Of a stretch of 64,000 nucleotides of DNA, positions 1 through 9,739 are shown piece after piece. The DNA is from Thermodesulforhabdus norvegica (GTDB lineage: Bacteria > Desulfobacterota > Syntrophobacteria > Syntrophobacterales > Thermodesulforhabdaceae). The notes below the pieces were generated by a model, which had not been told where the DNA came from, made no database searches, and saw only the letters and a list, made by a program, of their open reading frames with translations. Position 1 is the first letter of the stretch, and every line of letters begins with the position of its first letter. The position numbers were made by a program, and so were the translations under genes. The stretch spans positions 1 to 64,000 of the forward strand of contig NZ_FOUU01000005.1 of assembly GCF_900114975.1 (NCBI RefSeq). The letters are read 5' to 3'.

Positions 1-86
1 TCCCATCCCGAACACGGAAGTTAAGCCCCTCAGCGCCGATGATACTGCGGGGGAAACCCCGTGGGAAAGTAGGTCGCCGCCGATCC
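1..86 (+). rRNA. rrf: 5S ribosomal RNA, 3' portion
   Basis: The window opens inside a 5S rRNA. The segment TCCCATCCCGAACACGGAAG followed by TTAAGCCCCTCAGCGCCGATGATACTG (positions 1-47) and GGGAAAGTAGGTCGCCGCCG near 63-82 is the conserved loop B/C and domain gamma sequence. The 5' third lies outside, so the exact 3' end cannot be fixed by pairing of helix I. A T-rich run at 86-97 follows and could be the end of the rrn operon terminator. The next gene converges from the other strand. Confidence 0.93.
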
Positions 87-99
87 TTTTTTATTTTTA

Positions 100-2127
100 T
101 TACAGGATTCTGACTTTCAGTGTATCGTCCCGAGGATTTACCTTTTCAATTTCCGCCCTTATAACCTGTCCCGTTGCAATCTTTTCAGCTCCCGTTTTTA
201 CTACATTTGTCTCCAGCATGTACTCAGGTAAAACGAGATGAAAAGACCGTTCGTTCTGATCCAGTACAAGCGCCTCCACTTCCTTTATTGCATGCTGCTT
301 CAGGTACTTCAGTATCCAGTATCTGTTCCACCTGCGTGATACGTATGCAATCTTCGGCAAGGTTGCATTCATCTCGGTTATGATCGTGTCAAGTTTTTCC
401 TGATCGTAATATGGTTCACCCTTGAGCAGATAGTGCCTTAATTGACGTTGCATGACCAGATCGACATATCTGCGAATAGGAGATGTAATGCTTACGTAGC
501 AATCCAGCCCCAGGCTGCAGTGTCTCTCAGGGGTCATGGAAAACTCTGCCCGCGCTAAAAGACGCCTTTTGTGAAGCATATAAAACAGCGGATGATCGCT
601 TGCACCGGGAATTTCCTCTTCCTCTCTCGGTTCACTCTGACAACGATAAATTGCAGGAATTGAATGTTCCTGAAAAAACCTTGCAGCCAGAGAATTTGCG
701 GCTATCATCCATTCCGATACGAGAATCTGAGAAGGTTCGTCTTGAGTGTAGCGCTTCAGATGGATTGTGCCGTCTTCGTCAACTAAGGCCTGGACCTCCG
801 GTACATGAATAATCAGAGCGCCTTTTTCAACTCTCCTTTCCTGAAGCCTTCTCGCCACATTGTGTAGCACCCGTAGTTCCGGGTCCGTTTCTATCATTCT
901 GTTTGCCTCGTCGTAAGTAAGTCTTTTTTTTACGCAAACGAAGCTGGGTATTATTTCTTCCGAAAGGATGTTGCCCTCTGCATCTACCCGAAACAGGAAA
1001 CTGATGGCGCGGCGCTTCTTTCCCTGTACGAGGCTACAAAGATCTTCGGACAGCCTTATGGGAAGCATTGGGATTCTTTCGTCCGGCAGATAGGCCGTCG
1101 ACATTCTGGATCGTGCACTTCTATCCAGCGGATCATCGGGTTGTACGTAGGATGATACGTCTGTAATGTGGACTCCAATAAGGTAAATCCCCTCTGAAAG
1201 GAATGATACGGAAAGGGCATCGTCTATATCCCGTGTTTCCGGTCCGTCTATTGAAAAAGTGGGCTCCGTCGTCAAGTCCCGCCGCAGTGCATCTAGGGCG
1301 TCTTCATGGGAAGACTCATCTATTTTTTCGGCGAATTCCAGAGTTTCTCTGTTGAAGTCTCTTGGTATATCAAACTGGTAAAGGAGAAGATTTTCGTCTT
1401 CCTTCCAGATTCCTGCTTTTACCAGTATTCGGAATGCAACCTGAGGATCGACATTTAGTTCGGCTTCTTTAAAAAGCTCTTTTACAAAGCCAAAGTGTGG
1501 CGAATCTCCGGACCTGATTGCGAAATCTTTTATTCTTTCAACTATCTTATTGACAATTTCACAGGGAGGTTCTTGTTCCTTTATGTGACCTTTTGTAAGG
1601 GTTTTAAGCCATTTTGCACCTTCGGCAACTTCGCGTTTGCGCTCTTCTTCACGCTCGATCTGAATTTTTTTCTGTTCTACGTTTTCTCTTGACCTCGGGT
1701 AGAATATGCCGGCTTTGTATTGAAACAGGAGCTTGTCGTTAATTAGGGCTCTCTGAAGTGCTGCCATCTGTTCCGGATCGGGGTCCTCATACATGAAACC
1801 GGCCAGTTCCTGGATTGTAAATCCGGATTCTCCTTCTTCTTCAACAAGTGCCCAAAGTTCTTCTATGTCCAGTTTTTTCGATTTTTCGCTTCTTGCAGAG
1901 CTAATACGTTTCAGGGCATCAATAATCTCATCGCGACTTTTGTTTATGTCTATTCTGGGGCCCAGGACTCCCAAAATGCGACTTCTGGAGATATTCAGCT
2001 CACGGTTCGCTTCCGAGAGGACCAGTAAACGCTGATTTTTCGTTCCCGTAACCACGGCACAATAAACTTCCTGATCCTGGAAGAATTCTACGACCGTTCC
2101 CGGAAGGATTTCCTCTTTCCTGTTCAT
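100..2127 (-). CDS. RNB-domain exoribonuclease (RNase II/R family)
   Basis: A 675-residue 3'-to-5' exoribonuclease that degrades RNA processively in the cytoplasm. The central RNB domain is clear: the metal-binding motif ETRDIDDALSVSF lies near residue 298 and carries the clustered aspartates of the family. SITSPIRRYVDLVMQRQL near 553 is the conserved C-terminal RNB motif. The N-terminal 200 residues include a charged helical stretch (about 145-175) and probable winged-helix or cold-shock-like segments. The C-terminal S1-like region is short, so the protein is nearer RNase II-like bacterial homologues than full-length RNase R. Its ATG overlaps the amidase stop as ATGA (2124-2127), so it is the last gene of a mutS-amidase-RNase operon. 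It converges on the 5S rRNA. Confidence 0.9.
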   Translation of the reverse strand: MNRKEEILPGTVVEFFQDQEVYCAVVTGTKNQRLLVLSEANRELNISRSRILGVLGPRIDINKSRDEIIDALKRISSARSEKSKKLDIEELWALVEEEGESGFTIQELAGFMYEDPDPEQMAALQRALINDKLLFQYKAGIFYPRSRENVEQKKIQIEREEERKREVAEGAKWLKTLTKGHIKEQEPPCEIVNKIVERIKDFAIRSGDSPHFGFVKELFKEAELNVDPQVAFRILVKAGIWKEDENLLLYQFDIPRDFNRETLEFAEKIDESSHEDALDALRRDLTTEPTFSIDGPETRDIDDALSVSFLSEGIYLIGVHITDVSSYVQPDDPLDRSARSRMSTAYLPDERIPMLPIRLSEDLCSLVQGKKRRAISFLFRVDAEGNILSEEIIPSFVCVKKRLTYDEANRMIETDPELRVLHNVARRLQERRVEKGALIIHVPEVQALVDEDGTIHLKRYTQDEPSQILVSEWMIAANSLAARFFQEHSIPAIYRCQSEPREEEEIPGASDHPLFYMLHKRRLLARAEFSMTPERHCSLGLDCYVSITSPIRRYVDLVMQRQLRHYLLKGEPYYDQEKLDTIITEMNATLPKIAYVSRRWNRYWILKYLKQHAIKEVEALVLDQNERSFHLVLPEYMLETNVVKTGAEKIATGQVIRAEIEKVNPRDDTLKVRIL

Positions 2128-3788
2128 CTTCCCTCTCTCACTCGAGCTATTCCTGCTACTGTCTGGGCGTAATCGGTTATACCCGATGCCAGGCCTTCAG
2201 CAATATATTTGACATAAATTTTGTTTTTCAGAAGTTTTTCTTCTTTTGGGTTACTTATAAAGGCAACTTCAACAAGTATAGCCGGCATGTTTGCCCCCAT
2301 CAGCACATAAAAGGGCGCCTGTTTTACGCCGAGATCGCGAAGGTGCGTTTTCCGTTTCCGAAGTTCTTTAACCAGATGCTGATGCACGGATTGTGCAAGC
2401 TGGGACGATTCTTGAAGTTTTGTTATAAATAGAAGGTCTCTTAATATAGCTTCCAGATCGCTGAGTTTGTGCTCCGCAATGGCGTTTTCCAGTGCAGCAA
2501 CTCGTGCTGCTTCTTTATCGGCGGAGAAATTCAAAAAGTAGGTTTCTACGCCACCCAGCCTGGGGTCTTCGTGTGCGTTCGTATGAATGGAAATAAAAAG
2601 GTCTGCTTTTTTCGCATTCGCAATTGCCGTTCGCTGTTCGAGGGATAGGAATTTGTCGGTTGTTCTGGTGAGGTAAACTTCATATCCACCCCGTTGCTCA
2701 AGGATTCTTTTTAATTCTTTTGCTATTGCGAGTGTTACATCCTTTTCGTAAAGGCCTGTCGGTCCTATTGCTCCTTTGTCCTTGCCGCCATGGCCGGGAT
2801 CGATGACTATTGTGCGTATGTCCAGATGCAGTTGTTCCGGCAGAGAGTCCAAAACTGGAGGCGGCGAAACCACCTTTTTCGGTTCTTTTCCCAATATGTC
2901 GACCACTATCCTGAAGGGATTTTCCAGTGTAAACACGCGGTAGTCTCTTATAGATTCCAGATCCAGAACAACCCGGGCGGTTGAAGAATTAAACTGACCG
3001 ACTCTTATTTGCCTCAGGAAACCGTCAGTTACCGTAATCCGATTTTCAAGATTTTCACCGACATGGCATGAAAAAAGGTCAAGAAACAGGCGGGGAGGCT
3101 TTTGAGCCTTCGGGTCTGCGGGTAGCGTATCGACTTCATAACGGACCGGAGAAGATGTGTGCAATACTACTCTGGTATAGTCCGTGCCCGACCAGTGATA
3201 TACTTCTTCCAGGTATATGAGCCCGGTATCGGTGGTGGTTGACTCTTTTTTAACTTCCGGATGAAGAAATGCAATCTGTTTCTCCAGCTCCTTTGCTTTC
3301 TGTGCGGCTTTGTTTCGCATATCGCCGTTGGGAAATAGTTCCTCAACTTTTTTCAACTCCTTGTATGCTTGCTCTATGTCAACAGAGGAATAGAGAATTC
3401 CTATGAGGAATTGTGCATCGTCGGCGAGGTTACTTCTCGATAGATGCTGTGTTATTGTCCTGTAATGAAATAGCGCCTTCAGGAAATCACTTTGTTTGCC
3501 CGACATGTCGAAGCAACGATGGTAAATTTGGCCCAGATAATAATGGCACTTGTCAGGTGGTGCTTTAGTGCTCTGGAGCGCTCTGTCAAAATGTTCTACG
3601 CAGGATTTAAACATGTCCGGGGTGGCTTTTTTGCCCAGCGAAAGAACCCTGCGATAACAGTCCCTGCCTTTCTCGTAATAGCCCGGTTCTTCCTGACCGT
3701 AAGCGACGGTTGTTGCGGTGCAGTTGTACGAAAAAGTTGCAATAAGCGCTACGATCCAGAAAATACGGTGATGGTATATTCGTATCAT
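2124..3788 (-). CDS. N-acetylmuramoyl-L-alanine amidase (AMIN + amidase_3), exported
   Basis: A periplasmic zinc amidase of the AmiC type that removes stem peptides from peptidoglycan during daughter-cell separation. I chose the ATG at 3788 because it forms an ATGA overlap with the mutS stop and begins with a signal peptide (MIRIYHHRIFWIVALIATF). An upstream in-frame start would lengthen it inside mutS without reason. After the signal comes a TPR-like helical region of about 150 residues, then an AMIN domain (TRVVLHTSSPVRYEV onward, with RVVLDLESIRDYRVF). The catalytic domain follows: IDPGHGGKDKGAIG (zinc His), a conserved Glu in GLYEKDV, FISIHTNAHED (zinc His) and ILVEVAFISNPKEE (catalytic Glu). 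The length, about 554 residues, exceeds E. coli AmiC because of the helical N-terminal part. Confidence 0.9.
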   Translation of the reverse strand: MIRIYHHRIFWIVALIATFSYNCTATTVAYGQEEPGYYEKGRDCYRRVLSLGKKATPDMFKSCVEHFDRALQSTKAPPDKCHYYLGQIYHRCFDMSGKQSDFLKALFHYRTITQHLSRSNLADDAQFLIGILYSSVDIEQAYKELKKVEELFPNGDMRNKAAQKAKELEKQIAFLHPEVKKESTTTDTGLIYLEEVYHWSGTDYTRVVLHTSSPVRYEVDTLPADPKAQKPPRLFLDLFSCHVGENLENRITVTDGFLRQIRVGQFNSSTARVVLDLESIRDYRVFTLENPFRIVVDILGKEPKKVVSPPPVLDSLPEQLHLDIRTIVIDPGHGGKDKGAIGPTGLYEKDVTLAIAKELKRILEQRGGYEVYLTRTTDKFLSLEQRTAIANAKKADLFISIHTNAHEDPRLGGVETYFLNFSADKEAARVAALENAIAEHKLSDLEAILRDLLFITKLQESSQLAQSVHQHLVKELRKRKTHLRDLGVKQAPFYVLMGANMPAILVEVAFISNPKEEKLLKNKIYVKYIAEGLASGITDYAQTVAGIARVREGR

Positions 3789-6421
3789 GATTCCGCTGAC
3801 TCTTGTATTTTCAATTTTCGCTGTAGAGCGTACAGAATCTGCAGAGCCATAAGGGGTGTCGTGCGATCCAGGTCGAGCGAAAGGATTTCCCGCTTTAGCC
3901 ATTCGTTTGATGATGTAAAAAGTGGGAGCTGGAGCCCCACGTGCTTTTCACGTTTTCTTCTTGCTACTTTAACTCGTTTTGGAATTTCGTAACCCGATGA
4001 TGCATTTTCCAGTTCCTGCAATTTTTCACCCGCCCTCTGCACAACCGCCTCCGGAAGGCCGGCCAGCCTGGCCACATGAATACCGTAGCTTTTGTTTGCG
4101 CCGCCTTCTACCAGCTTATGAAGAAAGACGATTTTCTGGTCCCGTTCTCTTACCGCGACGTTGAAATTCCTGACCCTCTCAAGTATGTCGGCAAGCTCGG
4201 TTAGCTCGTGATAATGAGTAGCACATAATGTCTTAACGCCTTTACCGTACAGGTTGTGGAGATGTTCAACTACGGCCCAGGCTATGCTCACTCCGTCGTA
4301 GGTGCTGGTTCCCCTGCCTATTTCGTCAAGTATTACAAGACTCTTGGGTGTGGCGTTGTGTAGAATATGGGCGGTTTCTTGCATCTCAACCATAAAGGTT
4401 GATCTACCTCGGGCGAGATCGTCGGCGGCTCCAATTCTGGTAAAGATTCTGTCAACTGTGCATATGCGGGCCGATCGGGCAGGAACAAAGCATCCCAGGT
4501 GAGCCATCAGAACTATCAGAGCGATCTGCCTCAGGATGGTAGATTTTCCTGCCATGTTAGGTCCCGTAATTACAAGAATTTGATGTGAATCCATGTCAAG
4601 ATAAACATCGTTGGGGATAAAGGTACCCGGAGGAAGCATTTTTTCCAGTATCGGATGGCGTCCTTCTTTAATGTCTATAAGGCCGTCTTCGTTGATGTTG
4701 GGCTTCACGTAGTTATTAACCCGGGAAACCTCGGCAAAGGAGGCTATGCAATCAATTATGCCGATTAATTCAGCCGTTTTCTGAATTCGCTCCTTGTGTT
4801 GCAGTATGCTTTCGCATAACCGCTCAAACCACATTCGCTCAAGCTGAACTCTGCGCTCTTCCGCATGGAGGGCCTCAACCTCAAAGGCCTTGAGCTCATC
4901 GGTAAAGTAGCGCTCTGCGTTTACCAGGGTCTGCTTTCTATGGTAGTAGTCAGGAACCTTTTGAACCTGTGATCTGGGAACCTCGATAAAGTAGCCGAAT
5001 ACCCTGTTGTATTTGACCTTGAGGGAAGCAATACCCGTTATATCGCGCTGTTTTTGTTCGTATTCTACAAGCCAGCTTCTGGTGTCACGGCTCAGACGTC
5101 GGCATCGGTCCAGTTCCTCATCTACTCCATCCTTAATAACATATCCGGTACTCCAGTTAACGGCAGGATCTTCCAACAAAATATCGTCGATACTATCCGC
5201 CACGTCCTGAAGAGAATCCCATTGAGAATTGATGTCGGTAAGAAGAGCGCTACGACACTTGCTGAGGCAATCCTCAACTGCAGGAAGACAGCGGAGAGAT
5301 TTCCTTAAGGAGGCTAAATCCCTGGGGGTGGCCGTTCCGGCCGTCAGTCTGCTTAGAATTCTTTCCAGATCTGAGATGTTTTTGAGTGCGCTTGTTAGCT
5401 TATCGTTGATTTCCTGATCCGAGAAGAGCTCTTCAACAGCCTTTAGGCGCCTGTTGATCTGATTTTTTAGGGTCAGCGGGTATCTGATCCACTGCTGAAG
5501 GGTACGGCCACCCATGGGAGTGCTTGTGCTGTCTAGGACATGGAAAAGAGATCCTTTTTTGCCCTGAAAACTCTGAGAATAAAAAAGTTCCAGATTGCGA
5601 ATGGTCGTTTCATCCAGAATCATGTAGTCGCTGCGATGGTAGGGAAGAGGCGGGCGCAGGTGGTTTAAGGGCAGGTGGTTGTCTCTTATGTATCTTACGA
5701 TTGCGCCGGCGCACCCTATGGCCCAGGAATATTTATGTATTCCGAAGCCTTCTAAGGAGTGAACGGAGAATAATTTCTGCAGTTCTTTTTCTCCCTCGGA
5801 AATATCGAAATAATCGTCGGTGAGAAACTCTAAGGCCACCCGAGAATCCTGACCCACCAGTTCATAGCCTGCTGTTTCCAGGCTCTGAGGTATCAAGGCT
5901 TCTCTGGGACTGATCCTTGATATTTCTTCTTTGAGTTCGTCGATTTTGTTTACTTCTGAAATTCTGAATTCGCCTGTGGATATATCCGTCCACGCCAGGC
6001 CCCAGGTTCCATCGGTGCCGGCAATAGCCGCCAGATAATTGGGAAGTTTGGCATCGAGGTTATGTTCTTCGAGAATCAATCCGGGGGTAATAACTCTGGT
6101 CACAGTCCTTTCCACTAACCCCCGTGATTTTTGCGGATCTTCTACCTGTTCGCATATGGCCACTTTATAACCTGCTGCAACGAGTTTTGATATGTAAGTG
6201 TCGGCGGCATGATGCGGTACTCCGCACATGGGTACGGGGTTTTCGCTGTTTTTGTCACGAGTCGTAAGAGCTATGTTCAGAATCCTGGAGGCCGTTACTG
6301 CGTCCTCCATGAACAGTTCGTAAAAGTCACCCATACGGTAGAGCAAAAGGGCATCGGGATATTGTGACTTGATTTCTATGTACTGCTTCATCATTGGGGT
6401 CATCTTTTCGGTGGAACCCAT
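3785..6421 (-). CDS. mutS: DNA mismatch repair protein MutS
   Basis: Recognises base mismatches and small loops and starts mismatch repair with MutL. The N-terminal mismatch-binding motif GDFYELF follows MTPMMKQYIEIK. The ATPase domain has Walker A GPNMAGKST and the signature DEIGRGTSTYDG, then the ATHYHELTELAD segment. About 878 residues, normal for MutS1. A longer reading from 6472 would overlap the GH130 gene. I prefer the ATG at 6421 because it has a strong GGAGGGGGAG ribosome site about nine bases upstream and starts 23 bases after the upstream stop; an ATG at 6442 is the alternative. The gene sits in a minus-strand run with two glycan genes upstream and two coupled genes downstream. mutL is not in the window. 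Confidence 0.97.
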   Translation of the reverse strand: MGSTEKMTPMMKQYIEIKSQYPDALLLYRMGDFYELFMEDAVTASRILNIALTTRDKNSENPVPMCGVPHHAADTYISKLVAAGYKVAICEQVEDPQKSRGLVERTVTRVITPGLILEEHNLDAKLPNYLAAIAGTDGTWGLAWTDISTGEFRISEVNKIDELKEEISRISPREALIPQSLETAGYELVGQDSRVALEFLTDDYFDISEGEKELQKLFSVHSLEGFGIHKYSWAIGCAGAIVRYIRDNHLPLNHLRPPLPYHRSDYMILDETTIRNLELFYSQSFQGKKGSLFHVLDSTSTPMGGRTLQQWIRYPLTLKNQINRRLKAVEELFSDQEINDKLTSALKNISDLERILSRLTAGTATPRDLASLRKSLRCLPAVEDCLSKCRSALLTDINSQWDSLQDVADSIDDILLEDPAVNWSTGYVIKDGVDEELDRCRRLSRDTRSWLVEYEQKQRDITGIASLKVKYNRVFGYFIEVPRSQVQKVPDYYHRKQTLVNAERYFTDELKAFEVEALHAEERRVQLERMWFERLCESILQHKERIQKTAELIGIIDCIASFAEVSRVNNYVKPNINEDGLIDIKEGRHPILEKMLPPGTFIPNDVYLDMDSHQILVITGPNMAGKSTILRQIALIVLMAHLGCFVPARSARICTVDRIFTRIGAADDLARGRSTFMVEMQETAHILHNATPKSLVILDEIGRGTSTYDGVSIAWAVVEHLHNLYGKGVKTLCATHYHELTELADILERVRNFNVAVRERDQKIVFLHKLVEGGANKSYGIHVARLAGLPEAVVQRAGEKLQELENASSGYEIPKRVKVARRKREKHVGLQLPLFTSSNEWLKREILSLDLDRTTPLMALQILYALQRKLKIQESAES

Positions 6422-6444
6422 TATTCCGGTCTCCCCCTCCATCT

Positions 6445-7380
6445 TCAGGGATTTTCGGGCCTTGCCGTACACGCCCGTATGATCTCATCGATTGGGGCTT
6501 CGGCAAGACATATACAGGTGTCTGCTGCACCGTAATAGACCCTCATGATCCCGTTTTCGGCGGTAAATCCGCAGGGAAAGACGACGTTCGGTACGTCACC
6601 GACCCTTTCGTAATATTCTCTGGGAGCAAGTATGAACCTTGGAGTGTACGCTCTAATTCTGTCGGGCTTCTCCAGATCCAGAAGCATAGCACCCACGCGG
6701 TAAATCCTTCCTGAGGCCGTTTCACGAACCCCGTGATACAGAACGAGCCAGCCTTTTTCGGTCTTGAGGGGAGGAGTTGATACGCCCAGCTTTGAAGCTC
6801 CCCAGCCCGGTTCAGGGGCAAGAAGCATTTTTGACCGTCCCCAGAAAATCAGGTCCGGCGAATAGCTTATCCATATGCAGGCTCGGCGTCCCCCCATACC
6901 TCCGGGCCTGTCAAGTCTTACGTACATTCCGCCTATTTTTTCGGGGAAAATTACGCAGTCCTTGTTGTCCGATTCAGTCATCAAACATATTCTTTCAAAG
7001 GTCCTGAAATCTCTGGTTACGCCTATACCGGTCCTGGGGCCATAGGGGCCATAGGCCACATATGTTATGAGAAACTCGTCGTCAATCTGAGTAATCCTCG
7101 GGTCCTCAACACCATACCGTTCATAAGGCTCATATTCGGGGTCTTCAGAAGGACGGATCCAGGGTTCCTTATCGACGGTGAAATGTACGCCGTCCTTGGA
7201 CCTCGCCAGAGTAAGATGGCTTATTCCGCTGGTTTCCTCCACTCTTATAAGCATCAAATACTCGTCGTTAAATTTACAAACGGCGGCGTTGAAAACGGTA
7301 TTGCAGAGATACGGAACATCCTCTCTGGTGAGAATTGGATTTTTCGGATGCCTCTGGAAAACGTCGTAAATATGGGCCAT
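6445..7380 (-). CDS. Glycoside hydrolase family 130 protein (mannoside phosphorylase-like)
   Basis: A 311-residue five-bladed propeller enzyme of the GH130 type, whose characterised members phosphorolyse or hydrolyse beta-mannosides. It shows the family pattern: NPILTREDVPYLCNTVFNAA near residue 16, LMLIRVEETSGISHL, and GVEDPRITQID, which holds the conserved Asp that acts as proton donor in GH130. No signal peptide is seen, so it is cytosolic. A good ribosome site (GGGAGGG) precedes the ATG. It directly follows a GT4 glycosyltransferase (18-base gap), suggesting that the two make and recycle one mannoside or related sugar. The substrate cannot be told from sequence. Confidence 0.88.
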   Translation of the reverse strand: MAHIYDVFQRHPKNPILTREDVPYLCNTVFNAAVCKFNDEYLMLIRVEETSGISHLTLARSKDGVHFTVDKEPWIRPSEDPEYEPYERYGVEDPRITQIDDEFLITYVAYGPYGPRTGIGVTRDFRTFERICLMTESDNKDCVIFPEKIGGMYVRLDRPGGMGGRRACIWISYSPDLIFWGRSKMLLAPEPGWGASKLGVSTPPLKTEKGWLVLYHGVRETASGRIYRVGAMLLDLEKPDRIRAYTPRFILAPREYYERVGDVPNVVFPCGFTAENGIMRVYYGAADTCICLAEAPIDEIIRACTARPENP

Positions 7381-7398
7381 GGAAAACCCTCCCTGATA

Positions 7399-8538
7399 CT
7401 AATCTACCGTCACAACATGCACCCCTGAGATAACCTCTTTTGCCAGATCACTGTAAATGTCGATATGGCGTCTTGCTACAATAGGCCAGCTTATGTGATT
7501 CTTCACGTACTGACGGGCATTTTCCGAAAGCTTCTTTGAAAATTCATCATCAGAAAGGACTTTTACGATAGCTTCGACGTAGTCCTTGCGGGTTTCGCAG
7601 GTAAGACCGGAGCCCGATCTGGCAATGGTCTGTTTCATTGCTTCCGTACTGCTGGTTACGACGGGTTTACCGAAGGCAAGACAGTGAGCCAGTATCCCGC
7701 TTTGGGATGTTATGCGATAGGGCAGGACCACAACGTCGGCAGCGGAAAGAATGGTATCAAAGGCTTGCTGGGACAACTGCCCCCTTATCAGGTATATGTG
7801 TTCTTTAACGGGAGATGCGGCGATCCTGTTAAAAAGCATATTCCTGTACTCTTTGTGCTCATATCCGCGAATTTTTCCTGCAATGACAAGGAGAGCATCG
7901 GGATATTTTTTTAGAACCTCGGGAAGTATGTCCACGGCCAGCTCGAAGTTCTTGGAAGGTCTAAAGTAGCCGATAACCAGAACAATCTTCTTATCTGCGG
8001 GTAACCCCAGTTTTTCTTTGGCATCCTCAACGGGATGTACTATGCGGGCGCCATGAGGAATTATAGCTATTTTATTGCCGTCTATGTAAGGTATTGCATT
8101 AAGGAGAGAGTTTTTCTGAAACTCTTCGTGGACTATTACCTTACTGCTCTGAGCTATTATACTCTCGTACAGTATCCTGTGTGTTGGGGGAATGTCGCTG
8201 TACACTGTATGTAAGGTCGTAACAACGGGGACGTCAAAAATACGCAATAAAAGAATAAGCGAAACTACCGATATTCCAAAATAAGGGCCGAAAAGTCCGA
8301 ATTCGTGCTGAATGTGAACCACATCGGGCGTAAATCTCATGGCCGTTGAAAAAGCCCTGTGAGGCAGGTCTCGATCTTCGTAGTCGAAGGCGGGATAGAC
8401 GTTTTTGCCCGATCCTCCGGCGTGACAGACGATATAAACGTCAACACCTGCTGCTCTGAGAGCATCGGTTAGATACTGGGTATAGGTAGCTATTCCACAC
8501 TCTATCGGAGGATAGGTCGAAATAAGCACGAGCCTCAT
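7399..8538 (-). CDS. Glycosyltransferase family 4
   Basis: A GT-B fold retaining glycosyltransferase of about 379 residues. The N-terminus MRLVLISTYPPIECGIATYT carries the donor/acceptor loop typical of GT4 (PPxxxGIAxY). VIGYFRPSKNFELAVD opens the C-terminal Rossmann domain, and VVLPYRITSQSGILAHCLAFG with GKPVVTSS forms the nucleotide-sugar binding segment. A TTG two codons upstream is possible, but the ATG at 8538 has GGAGAG six bases before it. It is the first gene of the minus-strand run leading to GH130 and mutS. The donor sugar is unknown; with GH130 next to it, a mannosyl or glucosyl donor is plausible. Confidence 0.88.
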   Translation of the reverse strand: MRLVLISTYPPIECGIATYTQYLTDALRAAGVDVYIVCHAGGSGKNVYPAFDYEDRDLPHRAFSTAMRFTPDVVHIQHEFGLFGPYFGISVVSLILLLRIFDVPVVTTLHTVYSDIPPTHRILYESIIAQSSKVIVHEEFQKNSLLNAIPYIDGNKIAIIPHGARIVHPVEDAKEKLGLPADKKIVLVIGYFRPSKNFELAVDILPEVLKKYPDALLVIAGKIRGYEHKEYRNMLFNRIAASPVKEHIYLIRGQLSQQAFDTILSAADVVVLPYRITSQSGILAHCLAFGKPVVTSSTEAMKQTIARSGSGLTCETRKDYVEAIVKVLSDDEFSKKLSENARQYVKNHISWPIVARRHIDIYSDLAKEVISGVHVVTVD

Positions 8539-8609
8539 GATCAACTCTCCTTAAAAGGTGCAATTTTCCGCCCCATTTTTGTGCAAATGATCCCTTATGA
8601 TACTTGAAG

Positions 8610-8650
8610 CAGGTTTAAATATAAAGGATCCTGTACCGGATTTAAACCTG
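8610..8650. repeat. 11-bp inverted repeat around a gene end
   Basis: CAGGTTTAAAT at 8610-8620 is the exact inverse complement of ATTTAAACCTG at 8640-8650, with a 19-base spacer. The right arm overlaps the stop codon of the serine hydrolase gene, and the whole lies just upstream of the GT4 gene. There is no T-run on either side, so it is not a standard intrinsic terminator. It could be a protein-binding dyad for the GT4 operon or an mRNA-stabilising hairpin. Confidence 0.5.
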
Positions 8651-9739
8651 GCGATTTAAAAGACGGGCTTTACGGTGAACCGTCCGCCTGAACCGGCGAA
8701 AAATTTCCCGGTCTGTTTCGTAATAGACCCGGTTTGTAAGGAGCACGATGGTGAATCCGTCCTCAAGGTCGATCCAGAAGGAAGTGCCCGTAAAGCCGTA
8801 ATGACCGACACTTCTCATAGAAAAGTAGGGTGCCACCGTTGAATTGCCCGGAGTTGGAGTGTCAAAGCCGCGTGCCCAGCTTGAAGTATCATCGGGTTTT
8901 CTCAAAAATTCCGACATCACCTCCCTGGAACACCAGAAGTTCGACTCCTGGCCATCTCTGTTACTGAAGCTTTTCCACAGCCGGGACGCCCAGGAAAACA
9001 CAGCCCCTGATGTACCGAAAAGCCCTGCATGACCCGATACTCCTCCCAGCCAGTAGCAATTACAGTCATGAACTTCCGCCGAAAGAAGCCTCCTTCTCCA
9101 GTGACACCATCCTGTTGAGACCGCGGGTGGAGGGGGAGCGAAATGGACGGGAGGCGAGCAGGGGCTTTCGGGCATTTTCACGGGAAGGAATGATAAATGC
9201 TGATTATAGAAAATCCCTTCAGAGGAGCTGAAAATCTCATTAAGAGGTCGTTCATTAACGGTTTCGAGTACATATCCCAGGATGATGTAACCCAGGTCGC
9301 TGTAAACGGGATTTGCTTCTCTGGTGCACGATAAAATGTACTTTACGAACTCTTCTTTCCTGCGGCCGGGCTCTGTTCCTATGAGATGTTCAAAAAGCTT
9401 TGCATGGGCAGGGAAACCTGCTCTATGAGAAAGAACCTGGTCGATGGTTACCCCACGGAATGCCCGGCCTATCCATTTTGAGGGAAGGAATTTTTCAAGC
9501 CTGTCCTCAAGCTTGATGTTGCCCTTCTGGATTTCTCTCATGAAAAGTGATACCACCACTATTGGTTTGGTGAGGGAGGCGAGATCGAAGAGTGTGGAGC
9601 CGGAAATCTCTGCACCGCCTTCTCTGTCAAAACCCACATGGTGCTCTTCCAGTACCTTGCCATCTATACCAACGATCACCGATGCTGCCGTATAGAGCCT
9701 TTTCTTTAAGCCCTGAACCATAGTTTCTGAGAGGCTCAT
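8642..9739 (-). CDS. Serine hydrolase, beta-lactamase/penicillin-binding-protein fold
   Basis: A class C beta-lactamase-like (Pfam Beta-lactamase) protein of about 365 residues. The nucleophile motif SLTK occurs in FDLASLTKPIVVVS, and YSDLGYIILGYVLE supplies the Tyr of the YxN-like motif. GVSGHAGLFGTSG and HYGFTGTSFWID near the C-terminus match the third motif region. No clear signal peptide follows the ATG at 9739, which forms an ATGA overlap with the LD-carboxypeptidase stop; a longer start would overlap that gene deeply. A cytosolic esterase or peptidase acting on muropeptides or beta-lactam-like amides is inferred from its partners (LD-carboxypeptidase, GlmM). The actual substrate is open. 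Confidence 0.85.
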   Translation of the reverse strand: MSLSETMVQGLKKRLYTAASVIVGIDGKVLEEHHVGFDREGGAEISGSTLFDLASLTKPIVVVSLFMREIQKGNIKLEDRLEKFLPSKWIGRAFRGVTIDQVLSHRAGFPAHAKLFEHLIGTEPGRRKEEFVKYILSCTREANPVYSDLGYIILGYVLETVNERPLNEIFSSSEGIFYNQHLSFLPVKMPESPCSPPVHFAPPPPAVSTGWCHWRRRLLSAEVHDCNCYWLGGVSGHAGLFGTSGAVFSWASRLWKSFSNRDGQESNFWCSREVMSEFLRKPDDTSSWARGFDTPTPGNSTVAPYFSMRSVGHYGFTGTSFWIDLEDGFTIVLLTNRVYYETDREIFRRFRRTVHRKARLLNRQV

